A stretch of 64,000 bases of DNA from Corynebacterium sp. sy039 (GTDB lineage: Bacteria > Actinomycetota > Actinomycetes > Mycobacteriales > Mycobacteriaceae): NCBI RefSeq assembly GCF_007904105.1, contig NZ_CP042325.1:620001-684000 (forward strand), written 5' to 3'. Positions within the stretch are counted from its first letter, which is position 1. Every line of letters begins with the position of its first letter. Positions 1-10,275 of this stretch are shown here, one piece after another. The translations under genes and the position numbers were made by a program. The notes beneath the pieces are model-generated. The model did no database searches. It was given only the letters and a program-made list of their open reading frames with translations, and was not told the origin of the DNA.

Positions 1-579
1 GTGTTATTGCAGCCATCATTGGCGTATCGACGATACCCGGAGCAATCGAATTAACTCGTATCCCAGAAGAAGCAAGATCACGCGCCACTGAGATGGTCAG
101 CGAATGTACACCACCCTTACTTGCTGCATATGCTGCTTGCCCCACTTGCCCCTCAAAGGCAGCGACACTTGAGGTGTTAATAATTACACCGCGTTGCCCA
201 TTCTCATCTGGTTCATTTTCCCGCATTGCAATAGCAGCTTGACTGAGAACATTAAAAGTGCCAATCAGATTAACATTGATGGTTTTAGTAAAAAGCTCAA
301 GTGAATGAACACCATTCTTGCCCACAACACGTGCAGAAGGGCAGATACCAGCGCAATTGACAGCAAGCGCCAAGGGTGCAATGGCTTTTGCTTGCTCAAT
401 AGCGGATGCGACTTGTGCAACATTTGTGACATCGCATTCGACGTACGTGATATTGGAATTATCCCCTTGGGTGAGGTCGAGAGCAATAACGTGGTAACCG
501 GACTCAAAGAGTGCTTGGGCAGTGGCGGCACCGAGTCCAGAAGCGCCACCAGTGACAAGAGCACAGGAGTTCTGCATGA
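1..579 (-). CDS. SDR family 3-hydroxyacyl-CoA dehydrogenase (3' end outside window)
   Basis: Reading the minus strand from the ATG at 579 gives 193 codons open to the window edge, so the C-terminal ~55-60 residues are missing. The protein starts MQNSCALVTGGASGLGAA, a Rossmann TGGxxGxG motif, followed by an NCAG motif and a YAASK active-site motif, then a VNSIAPG stretch. This pattern is typical of type-2 3-hydroxyacyl-CoA / 2-methyl-3-hydroxybutyryl-CoA dehydrogenases (HSD17B10-like), which oxidise the 3-hydroxyacyl-CoA intermediate with NAD. It lies 21 nt downstream of an acyl-CoA dehydrogenase and thiolase on the same strand, so the three probably form one operon for short or branched acyl-CoA breakdown. 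The exact substrate cannot be read from sequence. Confidence 0.85.
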
Positions 580-600
580 TATGTCCTTTGCTGAGAAAAT

Positions 601-1770
601 TTACTTAAAAGCGGATAAGCCTGTGATAGCGCGACCAACAATAAGGGAGTTGATCTCGTAGGTTCCTTCATAGGTATAGAGGATTTCTACATCATTGAGC
701 AGCTTGGATAGTTCATATTGGGTCAGAATGCCATTACCACCTGCTAGTGCCCTGCCGGCTGCAGCGGATTCTCGTGCTAAGCGAGTTGTGGTTGCTTTGG
801 CAAGAGCTGCATGAACCATATCAAAACCACCATTATCTTGTAGCCAGGCGATTTGGGCGAGCATACCGTAACTTGCCATTGCATTGCCGAGAATGCGCGA
901 TAACGGTTCTTGAACAAGCTGATATTTTGCCAGTGGCTTGCCGAACTGCTCTCTGTCAAGAACATAGTTGCGTGCACTATCAAAAATGGCTAGCTGTACT
1001 CCTGCGCCTTGCCATCCGACCCAAGCCCGAGAGTTGCGCAATAGGATGTTTGTTTGGGCAAAACTTGCAGTACCTGGGATGAGATTCTCTCGAGGGATAA
1101 GAACATTCTCAAAATGGAGATCGGCATTTTGCATAATGCGTAATCCCATTTTGCGATCAATTTTTTGCGCTGAGAAACCATCACGCTCTTTTTCTACGAT
1201 AAAGCCCTTAATTTCATTATCGGTGGTGTCGCGAGCAAAGACGATGGCAAAATCGCAGATAGTTCCAGCGCCGATCCAGCGTTTTTGACCGTTAATAATC
1301 CAACCATCATCGGTTGGGGTGGCGGTGGTGGCTAGACCGCCGGCGATGTCTGAGCCATGATCTGGTTCGGTTAAAGCGAAACAGCCGATATTGCGGAATT
1401 GGCGCAGTCCTGGGAGCCATGTGTCTTTTTGCTCCGTGGATCCAAACTCGTTTATCAGATCGACAATGAGTTCATTGTGAATGCCAACTAGTGCGGATAG
1501 GGAGACATCGGCACGGGTAACTTCTGCGTAAATCATTCCTTTGAGCAGGCGGGAATAACCGCTAAACTCTAGTTCGCCTAGCCCGACTTCAGCCAGAGGA
1601 TCAAGAAGCTCAAAGGGGAATTCTTCTTTATCCCAATAGGTGCCTACTGCTGGGCGAATTTTCTCCTGCAAGGTTTTTTGTACCTTAGCAAAATAGGCTT
1701 GTTCGTCTTTGTTGAGTAGGCGCGTGAATTGGAATAGGTCAGGATCGGGAAAGGGAATGTTGTGCGACAT
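601..1770 (-). CDS. Acyl-CoA dehydrogenase, glutaryl-CoA dehydrogenase-like
   Basis: 389 residues, full length for the family. It has the FAD/substrate signature CFALTEPDHGSD (about residues 131-142), a WIxGxKxWI-type segment (GWIINGQKRWIGAG), and near the C-terminus YEGTYEINSLIVGRAITG, where E368 matches the catalytic base of glutaryl-CoA dehydrogenases (human motif YEGTHDIHALILGRAITG). Flavin-dependent alpha,beta-dehydrogenation of an acyl-CoA, electrons passing to ETF. The ATG at 1770 is preceded by AAAGG 7 nt upstream. The thiolase lies upstream and the SDR downstream on the same strand, giving a beta-oxidation-like set. Glutaryl-CoA specificity is inference; a branched short-chain acyl-CoA is equally possible. 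Confidence 0.88.
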   Translation of the reverse strand: MSHNIPFPDPDLFQFTRLLNKDEQAYFAKVQKTLQEKIRPAVGTYWDKEEFPFELLDPLAEVGLGELEFSGYSRLLKGMIYAEVTRADVSLSALVGIHNELIVDLINEFGSTEQKDTWLPGLRQFRNIGCFALTEPDHGSDIAGGLATTATPTDDGWIINGQKRWIGAGTICDFAIVFARDTTDNEIKGFIVEKERDGFSAQKIDRKMGLRIMQNADLHFENVLIPRENLIPGTASFAQTNILLRNSRAWVGWQGAGVQLAIFDSARNYVLDREQFGKPLAKYQLVQEPLSRILGNAMASYGMLAQIAWLQDNGGFDMVHAALAKATTTRLARESAAAGRALAGGNGILTQYELSKLLNDVEILYTYEGTYEINSLIVGRAITGLSAFK

Positions 1771-1886
1771 GAATCAACCTTTCATCTATATTGAGATTTG
1801 GTTCACATATTGATGGAAGTTGATTCTAGCGTACATTATTTGCTCTAGTGTGTGGTTTTGAGTATTTCTCTTCGTGTTATAGAGTT

Positions 1887-3059
1887 CTACTGGTTGTCGG
1901 CATAAATAAGCAGTGCTTCTCCTTGACCGCCACCACCACATAATGCAACAGCAGCTTTTGTTGCTTTATGCTGGGCAATCTGATGGCTTGCATGGACAAG
2001 CAAACGTGCTCCAGAAGCTCCGATAGGATGCCCAAGGGCAAGTGCGCCACCATGTGGATTAACTATGTCGACGCTTATCTCAAGCAGGGCTGCTGAGTAA
2101 GCTGTTACATCGGCAAAAGCCTCATTGATCTCTACTAAATCCAATTCATGCGAGTGCCAACCCTGCCGCTCTAGTGCTTGTTTAATAGCAGTCGCTGGTT
2201 GGTGCTGCAAACTGGAATCTGGTCCTGCGGTTTGTCCGGGTGCTCCCACAACTGCAAGAATTTTCCAGCCATGCTTAGTTGCCATCTCTCGGGTGGTCAA
2301 GACTACCGCTGCTGCTCCGTCGGAAATTTGGGAAGCGTGAGCTGCACTTAAAACTCCATGTGGCTTGAAAGCGGGGCGCAATGCTCGGATATCGGCAAGG
2401 GTAAGACCGGGTCGAATCCCCTCGTCGCGAGTAATGGTTGCTTTCTTGGTTTCGATAGCAACTACTTCATTATCAAACTCGCCAGTTTCCCAGGCTTTAT
2501 GCGCTCGTTCATGGGAAGAAACTGCCCAAAAATCTCTATCATCAGCGGAAACGGGATAGTGCTCTATATGATTTTCAGTGAGTTCTCCCATCGAAATACC
2601 CAGTGCGGCATCGCTGAGACCATCATGTTCCATATGATCAAGCAAAGTAGTGGCGCCATATTTGGTGCCTCGACGTGAGCCGTTAAGCAGGTGTGGTGCT
2701 TGGGACATATTCTCCATGCCACCAGCAACTACAACGTGTGCCTCGCCGAGTTTTAGCATACGGGTGGCGTCGATAGCTGCGCTTAAACCAGATAAGCACA
2801 CTTTATTGACTGTTGTGGTATGTGCGGTAGGGCTAATGCCGGCGCCAAGAGCTGCTTGTTTGGCTGGATTTTGCCCCACACCTGCTTGTAATACTTGCCC
2901 CATGATGACGGCGTCAACAAGATGTGGATCAATGGTGCCAAGGGCTGCCTTAATGGCGTGTGCTCCGAGTTCGGTTGCTGGAATAGTGCTTAGACCACCA
3001 AGAAGTTTTGCGATAGGGGTGCGAGCCGCACCAACGATAACAATATCCTGATCATTCAT
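1887..3059 (-). CDS. Acetyl-CoA acetyltransferase (thiolase)
   Basis: 390 residues, standard thiolase length. The nucleophilic cysteine is C88 in NKVCLSG, the histidine lies in NPHGGALALGHPIGASGAR, and the second catalytic cysteine is in ALCGGGGQGEAL near the C-terminus. It catalyses thiolytic cleavage of 3-ketoacyl-CoA or the reverse Claisen condensation. It is the first gene of the presumed minus-strand operon thiolase - acyl-CoA dehydrogenase - SDR; the 116-nt gap to the dehydrogenase is long for tight coupling, so an internal promoter is possible. Family assignment is secure; biosynthetic versus degradative role follows only from its neighbours. Confidence 0.92.
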   Translation of the reverse strand: MNDQDIVIVGAARTPIAKLLGGLSTIPATELGAHAIKAALGTIDPHLVDAVIMGQVLQAGVGQNPAKQAALGAGISPTAHTTTVNKVCLSGLSAAIDATRMLKLGEAHVVVAGGMENMSQAPHLLNGSRRGTKYGATTLLDHMEHDGLSDAALGISMGELTENHIEHYPVSADDRDFWAVSSHERAHKAWETGEFDNEVVAIETKKATITRDEGIRPGLTLADIRALRPAFKPHGVLSAAHASQISDGAAAVVLTTREMATKHGWKILAVVGAPGQTAGPDSSLQHQPATAIKQALERQGWHSHELDLVEINEAFADVTAYSAALLEISVDIVNPHGGALALGHPIGASGARLLVHASHQIAQHKATKAAVALCGGGGQGEALLIYADNQ

Positions 3060-3092
3060 ATAACCTACAGTACCGCAAAAATGTGACCCGTA

Positions 3093-4586
3093 TCATGTTT
3101 TGTGATTGTGTGGGGCAGGGCGCAGTGAGTTTCTGCCTGAGTTTCTATTCGAGCTCCTATGCCCAGTTCCAGACAACCTCGGCGATGGACGTGCTGATCC
3201 GCAGAACTCCTGCGCTATGCCAGAGACAATGCGTGCGAGAGTAATAGATTTTTTGTCTATCCCACTCAGCAACAGCATACTAAGCGGGACTAATAATGCC
3301 GCTAGTGCTGCCCAAGGCTGAGATAATGGCGTTGAAAAATCATTATCGTAGGAAGCACCAAATGGTGGGAATAGTATGAGCAACACCGCCAATACACCCC
3401 AATTGCGTCGAATGATAATGGTGCCAGCAATAGGAATGATTGCGACAAGCGCATAATGGAGCCACACTAAACCTGATAAGGCTGTGCTGCTTATTAATGC
3501 AGTGACCGCACATATCTCAAAGAGATGTTGCGTTTTACTGCCACACTGCAGGAGCAACAAACCAAGTAAAACCAGTGCAATACAGAGTTTTATGACTGTA
3601 ACAGCCACAGGCGTATCAGAAATGACCTGCACAATCGCAGTGAGATTTCTTGTTCCGGCAAAGAGAGAATCAACAGAAGAATTAATCGGCGATACTAACG
3701 TTTTTTCATTTATCCAAGACAAAGTATCGAGCCAACTATTCATGACCGCTCGTCCACACCACATATATGTGACGACAATCATGATGGAACTGAAGAACAA
3801 AGCACTCACTCCAGCTTTTCGACGTGAGGCAAAACCAAGAAAAACCACAATAATTATTGCTGGTGTTACTTTAATAAGTGCTGCCAGAGCAATATATACA
3901 CCAGAAGCAATGGGATTTTTCCTACTCAAAACCAGCGATAAGGCAATAAGCGCAAACACAAGAGGAGAAGTTTGCCCTAGATAGATACTTAATTGTCCTG
4001 CTGTACTGAGCCATAGAACAGAAGTGCCTGCAACAAGTACCCCAGTAGGGGTTGCCTGTCTGGTCCATAACGATATGGAGCTTGCAGTAAGCAACGCAAA
4101 ACAGAAACCATTGATACCAGCAATAATGATGACGAACGCACGGAAAGTAATGATTTTTGTCAGCGGTGCAAGCATATACGCAATCAAAGGATGATGAACA
4201 TAAGGGTGAGCGAGAGCTGCCGCATCAGAAATCAGGAGTGCTTCTCGTTGCCAGTCCTCACCAGTGGCAAGTGCAAAATCCATGGGATCGATAGCATAAA
4301 GCGCTGAACTACGTCCTTGATCAACTAATCGCGCAGCAATCCACCATGCGGCCAAATCGTCGCCATGCCCGAAGTTGAGCTGCGCAATAATGGTGAGAAC
4401 AGTAAAAATGCTACCTACAATCCATACATTTTTCGGAAAAAACTGTATGGGGGGGGAAGCGGTTTTCCGATGATATGGTTTTGGTCGTTCGTATGTCACC
4501 TTAAACATTGTAAGCGCATATGACCATATCAGCGTTACGGACATGACTCTGGCATTGAATTGAGCTTGTAGGCTCAATTCACGCAT
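3093..4586 (-). CDS. GT87 (DUF2029) family polyprenyl-phosphate-dependent membrane glycosyltransferase
   Basis: Up to 497 residues with around ten or more hydrophobic segments. After the first clear membrane helix (about residues 53-69) comes GHGDDLAAWWIAARLVDQG, the acidic first extracytoplasmic loop expected of GT-C enzymes of family GT87, the family of actinobacterial mannosyl- and arabinosyltransferases such as PimE and AftC. It probably adds a decaprenyl-phosphate-linked sugar to a cell-envelope glycan. The start is uncertain: the ATG at 4586 lies only 17 nt after a tRNA gene and lacks a ribosome site, as do ATGs at 4544 and 4508. The N-terminal 50 residues are long for the family and contain a run of eight C/G at 4449-4456. 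The acceptor is unknown. Confidence 0.75.
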   Translation of the reverse strand: MRELSLQAQFNARVMSVTLIWSYALTMFKVTYERPKPYHRKTASPPIQFFPKNVWIVGSIFTVLTIIAQLNFGHGDDLAAWWIAARLVDQGRSSALYAIDPMDFALATGEDWQREALLISDAAALAHPYVHHPLIAYMLAPLTKIITFRAFVIIIAGINGFCFALLTASSISLWTRQATPTGVLVAGTSVLWLSTAGQLSIYLGQTSPLVFALIALSLVLSRKNPIASGVYIALAALIKVTPAIIIVVFLGFASRRKAGVSALFFSSIMIVVTYMWCGRAVMNSWLDTLSWINEKTLVSPINSSVDSLFAGTRNLTAIVQVISDTPVAVTVIKLCIALVLLGLLLLQCGSKTQHLFEICAVTALISSTALSGLVWLHYALVAIIPIAGTIIIRRNWGVLAVLLILFPPFGASYDNDFSTPLSQPWAALAALLVPLSMLLLSGIDKKSITLARIVSGIAQEFCGSARPSPRLSGTGHRSSNRNSGRNSLRPAPHNHKT

Positions 4587-4603
4587 ACCAGTACAAAAAT
4601 TTG

Positions 4604-4676
4604 TGCCCCAGAGAAGAATCGAACTTCCGACACCGGCTTTAGGAGAGCCGTGCTCTATCCACTGAGCTACTAGGGC
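4604..4676 (-). tRNA. tRNA-Arg (anticodon CCU)
   Basis: The minus strand folds as a cloverleaf. Acceptor GCCCTAG pairs with CTGGGGC, the D arm is AGCTCAGTGGATAGAGC, the anticodon stem CGGCT/AGCCG encloses loop CTCCTAA with anticodon CCT, and the T arm contains GTTCGATTC. The discriminator is A and no CCA is encoded. It decodes AGG. 73 nt. Confidence 0.95.
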
Positions 4677-4771
4677 AAAATATGTATCACAACCTGTTCA
4701 AGGTTACCGTATAAGATACACATATATCCAATGACTAAGCTCATGGGCATTTCATAATAAGGAGTCATCAG

Positions 4772-5527
4772 GTGCGTACCATTCACGTTATTGGCATTGG
4801 CGTAGGCAGTATCGAAATGCTTACTCTCGATGCAATCGAGCACCTACGTCAGTGCGATATTGTGATTGCCCTGGACAAAGGAGAAGCAAAAGCAGATTTG
4901 CTTGCTTTACGACGCAACATCGTCGATAAGTTTGCGCCTGAGATAGATATTATTAGTGTGCTCGATCCTGAACGTGATCGAAACCCACAGGACTATACCG
5001 CAGAGGTAAAAAAGTGGCATGAGATGCGTGCCCAAAAATTAGCTGAAGCAATTGTTCAGCATTCTGCTGCAACAGCAACCATTGGATTCCTTGTGTGGGG
5101 CGATCCTGCGCTCTATGACTCAACCCTGCGCATTATTGATACGATGAAACGCGATTGTGGGCTGGAAGCACAAGTGGTAGTAGTACCTGGGATTACTGCT
5201 TTTCAAGCACTGACTGCCGCTCACGCCATCCCCTTAAACCGTATTGGCGAGCCTATTGTGATTAGTACGGCACGTAAATTAGCTACATTATCTGCTCAAG
5301 ATCGTAGCAACTGTGTGGTCATGCTTGATGGTGCTCATGCTTGGCTTGATTCCTACACTCACCATACCTACATCTGGTGGGGAGCATATTTAGGGTCAAA
5401 GCAGCAAATAATACGTGAAGGGTATGTGCATGAGATTGGACAAGAACTTGCTCAGCTCAAAGCACAATTGCGCCGCGAGCATGGGTGGATTATGGATACG
5501 TATTTGTTACGCGAGTTATCTTGCTAA
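4772..5527 (+). CDS. cobF: Precorrin-6A synthase (deacetylating)
   Basis: 251 residues of the tetrapyrrole (corrin/porphyrin) methylase fold. The N-terminus MRTIHVIGIGVGSIEMLTLDAIEHL carries the glycine-rich GIGxGxxxxLT motif, followed by a DIVIALDKGEAKADL block and later LVWGDPALYD and VVPGITAFQ, both characteristic SAM-binding loops. The extended middle and C-terminal region match CobF, which in the aerobic cobalamin pathway methylates C1 of precorrin-5 and releases acetate. The GTG start is supported by AAGGAG 7 nt upstream. It stands alone: no other cob gene lies in the window, so its pathway partners must be elsewhere. Confidence 0.88.
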   Translation: MRTIHVIGIGVGSIEMLTLDAIEHLRQCDIVIALDKGEAKADLLALRRNIVDKFAPEIDIISVLDPERDRNPQDYTAEVKKWHEMRAQKLAEAIVQHSAATATIGFLVWGDPALYDSTLRIIDTMKRDCGLEAQVVVVPGITAFQALTAAHAIPLNRIGEPIVISTARKLATLSAQDRSNCVVMLDGAHAWLDSYTHHTYIWWGAYLGSKQQIIREGYVHEIGQELAQLKAQLRREHGWIMDTYLLRELSC

Positions 5528-5569
5528 AATACGCATCCACAACAGCACAGAAAACCTGGAAAATGTTGG

Positions 5570-5824
5570 TTAAGCACTTAATTCTTCAAGTTTCTTGCGA
5601 ACTTCAGAAGCAGCGGGATTAGTGGCAGTGGTGCCATCAGAATACTTAACAGTAGGCACAATGCGATCACCATTATTGACAGATTCTACCCAGGCAGAAG
5701 CCTCTGGATCGGCCTCAACGTCGACAAGCGTATAAGGCGTTTCGGTACGGTCAAGAGCTTTGAGTAGGCGTTGGCAGAAGGGGCACCAATCGGCAGCATA
5801 AATAGTTATGTGTTCATCAGACAT
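5570..5824 (-). CDS. mrx1: Mycoredoxin / glutaredoxin-like protein
   Basis: 84 residues with the thioredoxin-fold active site WCPFC (C14, C17), a TVPTVKYSDGT segment containing the cis-proline expected of glutaredoxins, and no other domain. In mycothiol-producing actinobacteria such proteins reduce mycothiolated protein disulfides using mycothiol instead of glutathione. Its stop lies close to the convergent cobF. Its start is 4 nt from the folA stop, so it is probably translated from the thyA-folA message. Identification as Mrx1 rather than another NrdH-like redoxin rests on length and the CPFC motif. Confidence 0.82.
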   Translation of the reverse strand: MSDEHITIYAADWCPFCQRLLKALDRTETPYTLVDVEADPEASAWVESVNNGDRIVPTVKYSDGTTATNPAASEVRKKLEELSA

Positions 5825-5828
5825 ATTG

Positions 5829-7186
<1,358 letters not shown>

Positions 7187-7226
7187 GGACACTACTTTAA
7201 CGCAAAAGCTGATAGAAGATATATCC

Positions 7227-8015
7227 CTAAGAATATGAGCCGTGCTCAGCATGAAATTGCGCAGCAAGGCGGAGGATTTCGTCGGCAAGTTCCATACGAC
7301 AAATAAGCAGATCAGGAAGATAAGTGTCTTTGTTGTTGTAGCGTAATGGGGAACCATCAAGGCGTGAACAATGCAACCCGGCTGCTTGGCATACTGCAAC
7401 AGGAGCAGCAGAATCCCATTCATACTGTCCACCAGCATGAATATAAGCATCATAGTCGCCAAGCAGGACATGCATTGCTTTAGCGCCTGCGGAACCTAAA
7501 GAATCAGTGCTGAATCCAAGTTTATCGGCAATATGCACTGCTACCGCTGGAGGACGATTATGCGAAAGCACAATTTTTTGTGCATAAGGACCGGTCACAG
7601 CACGTGCATCAGATGTGTGGAACACCACGCCTAAATCAGGTAACCCAACGGCCGCATGAGAAGGAACCCCATCTTCTACCAGCGCAATATGCACTGCCCA
7701 ATCCTGCCTGCCAGTGGCAAATTCCTTAGTCCCATCAAGCGGATCCACAATCCATACTCGGTTCTTGTGCAGACGCTCAGGATTATCAGCAGCTTCCTCA
7801 GAAAGAAAACCATCCTGCGGGCGATGCTGCTTCAGCGCACGAGCAATCCAATTCTGTGCGAGATCATCACCTGCTTCGCCCAAAGCTCGCCCACGCAAGA
7901 CACCGACATTTCTTATTCCTTTGAGAACTTCCCCTGTACCTAGGGCAAGGCGCTTGCTCAACGTTGCGTCATCGAATTGTGCACTCATACCGTATGATTC
8001 TACTGCCTTTGACAC
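7227..8015 (-). CDS. cysQ: Inositol monophosphatase family; 3'(2'),5'-bisphosphate nucleotidase CysQ-like
   Basis: 262 residues. Metal-binding motifs are present in the expected order: FLSEEAADN (the EE motif), [12 protein letters not shown] (DPxDGT) and [12 protein letters not shown] (WDxAA). The TKEF extension after DPLDG is typical of CysQ/PAP phosphatases, which hydrolyse 3'-phosphoadenosine 5'-phosphate and related bisphosphates arising from sulfate activation. The start is uncertain: GTG at 8015 or ATG at 7988, neither with a clear ribosome site. It lies upstream of thyA, with 40 nt between them. Confidence 0.82.
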   Translation of the reverse strand: MSKAVESYGMSAQFDDATLSKRLALGTGEVLKGIRNVGVLRGRALGEAGDDLAQNWIARALKQHRPQDGFLSEEAADNPERLHKNRVWIVDPLDGTKEFATGRQDWAVHIALVEDGVPSHAAVGLPDLGVVFHTSDARAVTGPYAQKIVLSHNRPPAVAVHIADKLGFSTDSLGSAGAKAMHVLLGDYDAYIHAGGQYEWDSAAPVAVCQAAGLHCSRLDGSPLRYNNKDTYLPDLLICRMELADEILRLAAQFHAEHGSYS

Positions 8016-8051
8016 CAGAACATAGGCTTATGAGAAGATTACGCAGTTGCC

Positions 8052-9284
8052 TTATGCACTTTGCGGCGACGTCGACAAGCGACGGGCAAGTTGATCCTCC
8101 ACAAATACTTGGCGCGTAGCAAAATAGCCACCGACGATCATCATAACGGTGAAACTTGCAGTCAAAATGCTTGCTGCATGGAAATCGTGGAAAATATCAT
8201 GCAAAAGACCGGCGCAAAACGGGCCAAGAGATGCAATTGTGTACCCGATACCCTGCATGAAAGAAGATAAGGACGTCGCGCCCTGCATAGTGCGTGCACG
8301 TGAATCAATAAGAGTGAGTGACATTGGGAAAGAAAGCGGACCAAGACCAGAAATAATAACCCATAATACTGGTGCAGAATTAGTGGCGAACACCAGCCCT
8401 AGCGTGCCGACGATGGAACAAGCTCCAGAAATCACCACAAAAATGAACACACTATTGAATCTTCCGACCAACCAAGGTCCACTTGCATTAAGGATTATGC
8501 CAGTAAAAGACCAAATGCCTAGCATAGTGGCAGCAAACTGCTTGGACATTCCTGCTTCCACATATATTTGCGGGATAAAGGCAATTAAGGTGTAGGTAAC
8601 AAAAGAAGTGCAGCCAAGCATGAATGCTAGTCCCCAGCCAACTTTTGTCTTCCATACCGGGATATTTGCCTTTTTCTTTCCAGTATCATTCTTACTGTGC
8701 TGTTTATGCTGTGGAGTGCGAGGTCGTCGAATACGAGCTAGTGGTAACCACGCAGCTGCTGCAGCAATACCTAAAATGCCCCACATTCCTAGGGTGAGTT
8801 GCCAACCAGGCATAGACTCCAAGCCCACCACAACTGGTGCCAATCCCATAGTGATTTGCATAGTAAAGAGATATGTTGTGTTGATAGTGGGAACTTTTTC
8901 TGGGAAAAACTCACGTGATGCCAAAGGCAAAATAGTGTTTCCCATACCAATGGCGAAAAGAGCACAGCCCGTACCTAAAAATAGAAATACTGGGTTGGGG
9001 CCGATAACTCTAAAAAATTGCCCAAGTCCAGTAATGAGCATGGCCACGCATAGTGCCTGAGGGATATTGAGGAATCTCATAATATGCGGCACTGCAAATG
9101 CAGAAACTGCGAACATAATGGTAGGCAAGGTACCGAGGATACCAATAGTCGTCGTATTGAACCCGAGTTCTTGGCTAATATGCGGCATAAGCGGTGGCAA
9201 AGCTACGATCATCGTGCGCAAGTTTAAGGCGCTGAGAATAATAGCAATAAAAGCAACAACTCTTGGGTTTTTCATACGCTCCAT
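8052..9284 (-). CDS. Major facilitator superfamily transporter, CynX/NimT-like
   Basis: 410 residues with about twelve hydrophobic segments. The N-terminus AIILSALNLRTMIVALPPLMPHISQELGF matches the cyanate/2-nitroimidazole transporter branch (LRxxIxxLxPLLPxIxxxLGLS). A basic cytoplasmic loop near residues 190-215 (RIRRPRTPQHKQHSKND) divides the two six-helix halves. It is an inner-membrane secondary transporter of unknown substrate. It lies upstream of cysQ on the same strand, separated by 36 nt. Confidence 0.82.
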   Translation of the reverse strand: MERMKNPRVVAFIAIILSALNLRTMIVALPPLMPHISQELGFNTTTIGILGTLPTIMFAVSAFAVPHIMRFLNIPQALCVAMLITGLGQFFRVIGPNPVFLFLGTGCALFAIGMGNTILPLASREFFPEKVPTINTTYLFTMQITMGLAPVVVGLESMPGWQLTLGMWGILGIAAAAAWLPLARIRRPRTPQHKQHSKNDTGKKKANIPVWKTKVGWGLAFMLGCTSFVTYTLIAFIPQIYVEAGMSKQFAATMLGIWSFTGIILNASGPWLVGRFNSVFIFVVISGACSIVGTLGLVFATNSAPVLWVIISGLGPLSFPMSLTLIDSRARTMQGATSLSSFMQGIGYTIASLGPFCAGLLHDIFHDFHAASILTASFTVMMIVGGYFATRQVFVEDQLARRLSTSPQSA

Positions 9285-9461
9285 ATTCTTTCCTTGGCAA
9301 AGAGATTAGCTGGAACCATCATAAGTCTTTGTAGCTTTTTTCTCTTGTCTTTTGCCCTATGCTCCCCATATGCACAAAAATCTCAGTCCACAAGTGCTCT
9401 GCGGAGCTTTATGCGAACTGAGATAGAGGAGTGTCGTAAGAAAAATTCAGATGATGAATGT

Positions 9462-9848
9462 TTAGAGCAGGAAACCATGAGCATCTGTCTGGAATCGACC
9501 TGATCGAGTAAGAATCATAATGAACTCGACGAAAGCCCAGATTTCGACTGCGACAACAATAGGGACACCGATGAGAATTGGAGTGAGCACTGATCCTATG
9601 AGGAGTAGGATAAGCATGGTCAGACCTTGCTTGGTGTACCCTAAGTAAAAATTGTGTAGCCCAAGACCACCCAAGAAGAAAGCAAGAACAGCAGCAATGA
9701 GGACACTCTTATTTGATTGCATTGGCGCTTGAGCAAAGTGAGCTTGTTGCATGATTTGAGGCGGATAACTCTGGTAAGGCTGGGGGACAGAGTTAAAGTT
9801 ATGCTGATTTTGGTTTTGTTGTACTGGGTCGATAAAAGGATTGCTCAT
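9462..9848 (-). CDS. TM2 domain-containing protein
   Basis: 128 residues: a Gln/Pro/Asn/Tyr-rich N-terminal half (residues 1-45) followed by SVLIAAVLAFFLGGLGLHNFYLGYTKQGLTM, the TM2 signature in which a membrane helix is followed by GxxGxHxFYLG, and a second hydrophobic segment. Such small proteins sit in the cytoplasmic membrane; no biochemical role is established. The ATG at 9848 is preceded by GAAAGG-like sequence. The gap to the MFS gene (9285-9461) contains nothing convincing. Confidence 0.85.
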   Translation of the reverse strand: MSNPFIDPVQQNQNQHNFNSVPQPYQSYPPQIMQQAHFAQAPMQSNKSVLIAAVLAFFLGGLGLHNFYLGYTKQGLTMLILLLIGSVLTPILIGVPIVVAVEIWAFVEFIMILTRSGRFQTDAHGFLL

Positions 9849-10091
9849 GATGCTACCTATTCTTGAAAGGACGCTATTTTCTTGTTAAAGACTTTAAGAG
9901 GTTATGAGCTTCTTTACAAGAAACGCAGGGATTTGTAAGGCTTTTTCCTCACTTTCGACGTTTACCTTATTCTAGAAGAACACTATAGCCTCAATACGCT
10001 GCTCATTTGTCAGATGAAAACCAGAAGTATAGAGTTTTCCATGAACTTAATCTTTCTAAACTTTCTAATGAAAATAGGAAGATGAACTAAA

Positions 10092-10175
10092 GGGCGAGTG
10101 GCGGAATGGCAGACGCGCTGGCTTCAGGTGCCAGTGTCCTTTAAGGACGTGGGGGTTCAAGTCCCCCTTCGCCCA
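10092..10175 (+). tRNA. tRNA-Leu (anticodon CAG)
   Basis: Class II tRNA. Acceptor GGGCGAG pairs with TTCGCCC, the anticodon stem CTGGC/GCCAG encloses TTCAGGT (anticodon CAG), a variable arm TGTCCTTTAAGGACGT follows, and the T arm is GGGGGTTCAAGTCCCCC. Discriminator A, no encoded CCA. It decodes CUG. Phage-derived sequence begins about 100 nt downstream, consistent with tRNA genes being integration targets. Confidence 0.96.
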
Positions 10176-10179
10176 CAAG

Positions 10180-10224
10180 AAAATGTGGATATCTTACGCA
10201 CAGATGTAAGGTATCCACATTTTT
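10180..10224 (+). terminator. Rho-independent terminator of tRNA-Leu
   Basis: Long inverted repeat: AAAATGTGGATA-t-CTTAC, an 8-nt loop, then GTAAG-g-TATCCACATTTT, followed by a T run. It immediately follows the tRNA 3' end. Confidence 0.85.
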
Positions 10225-10275
10225 GTGCGTACGGAAGAATTATGGTCAGGACCAAATAAAAGTATCAGCTAGCGT

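Noticed and set aside
9294..9503. Plus-strand open frame of 69 codons between the MFS and TM2 genes
   Set aside because: No ribosome site, unlike codon pattern, overlaps the TM2 gene end; reads as noise.
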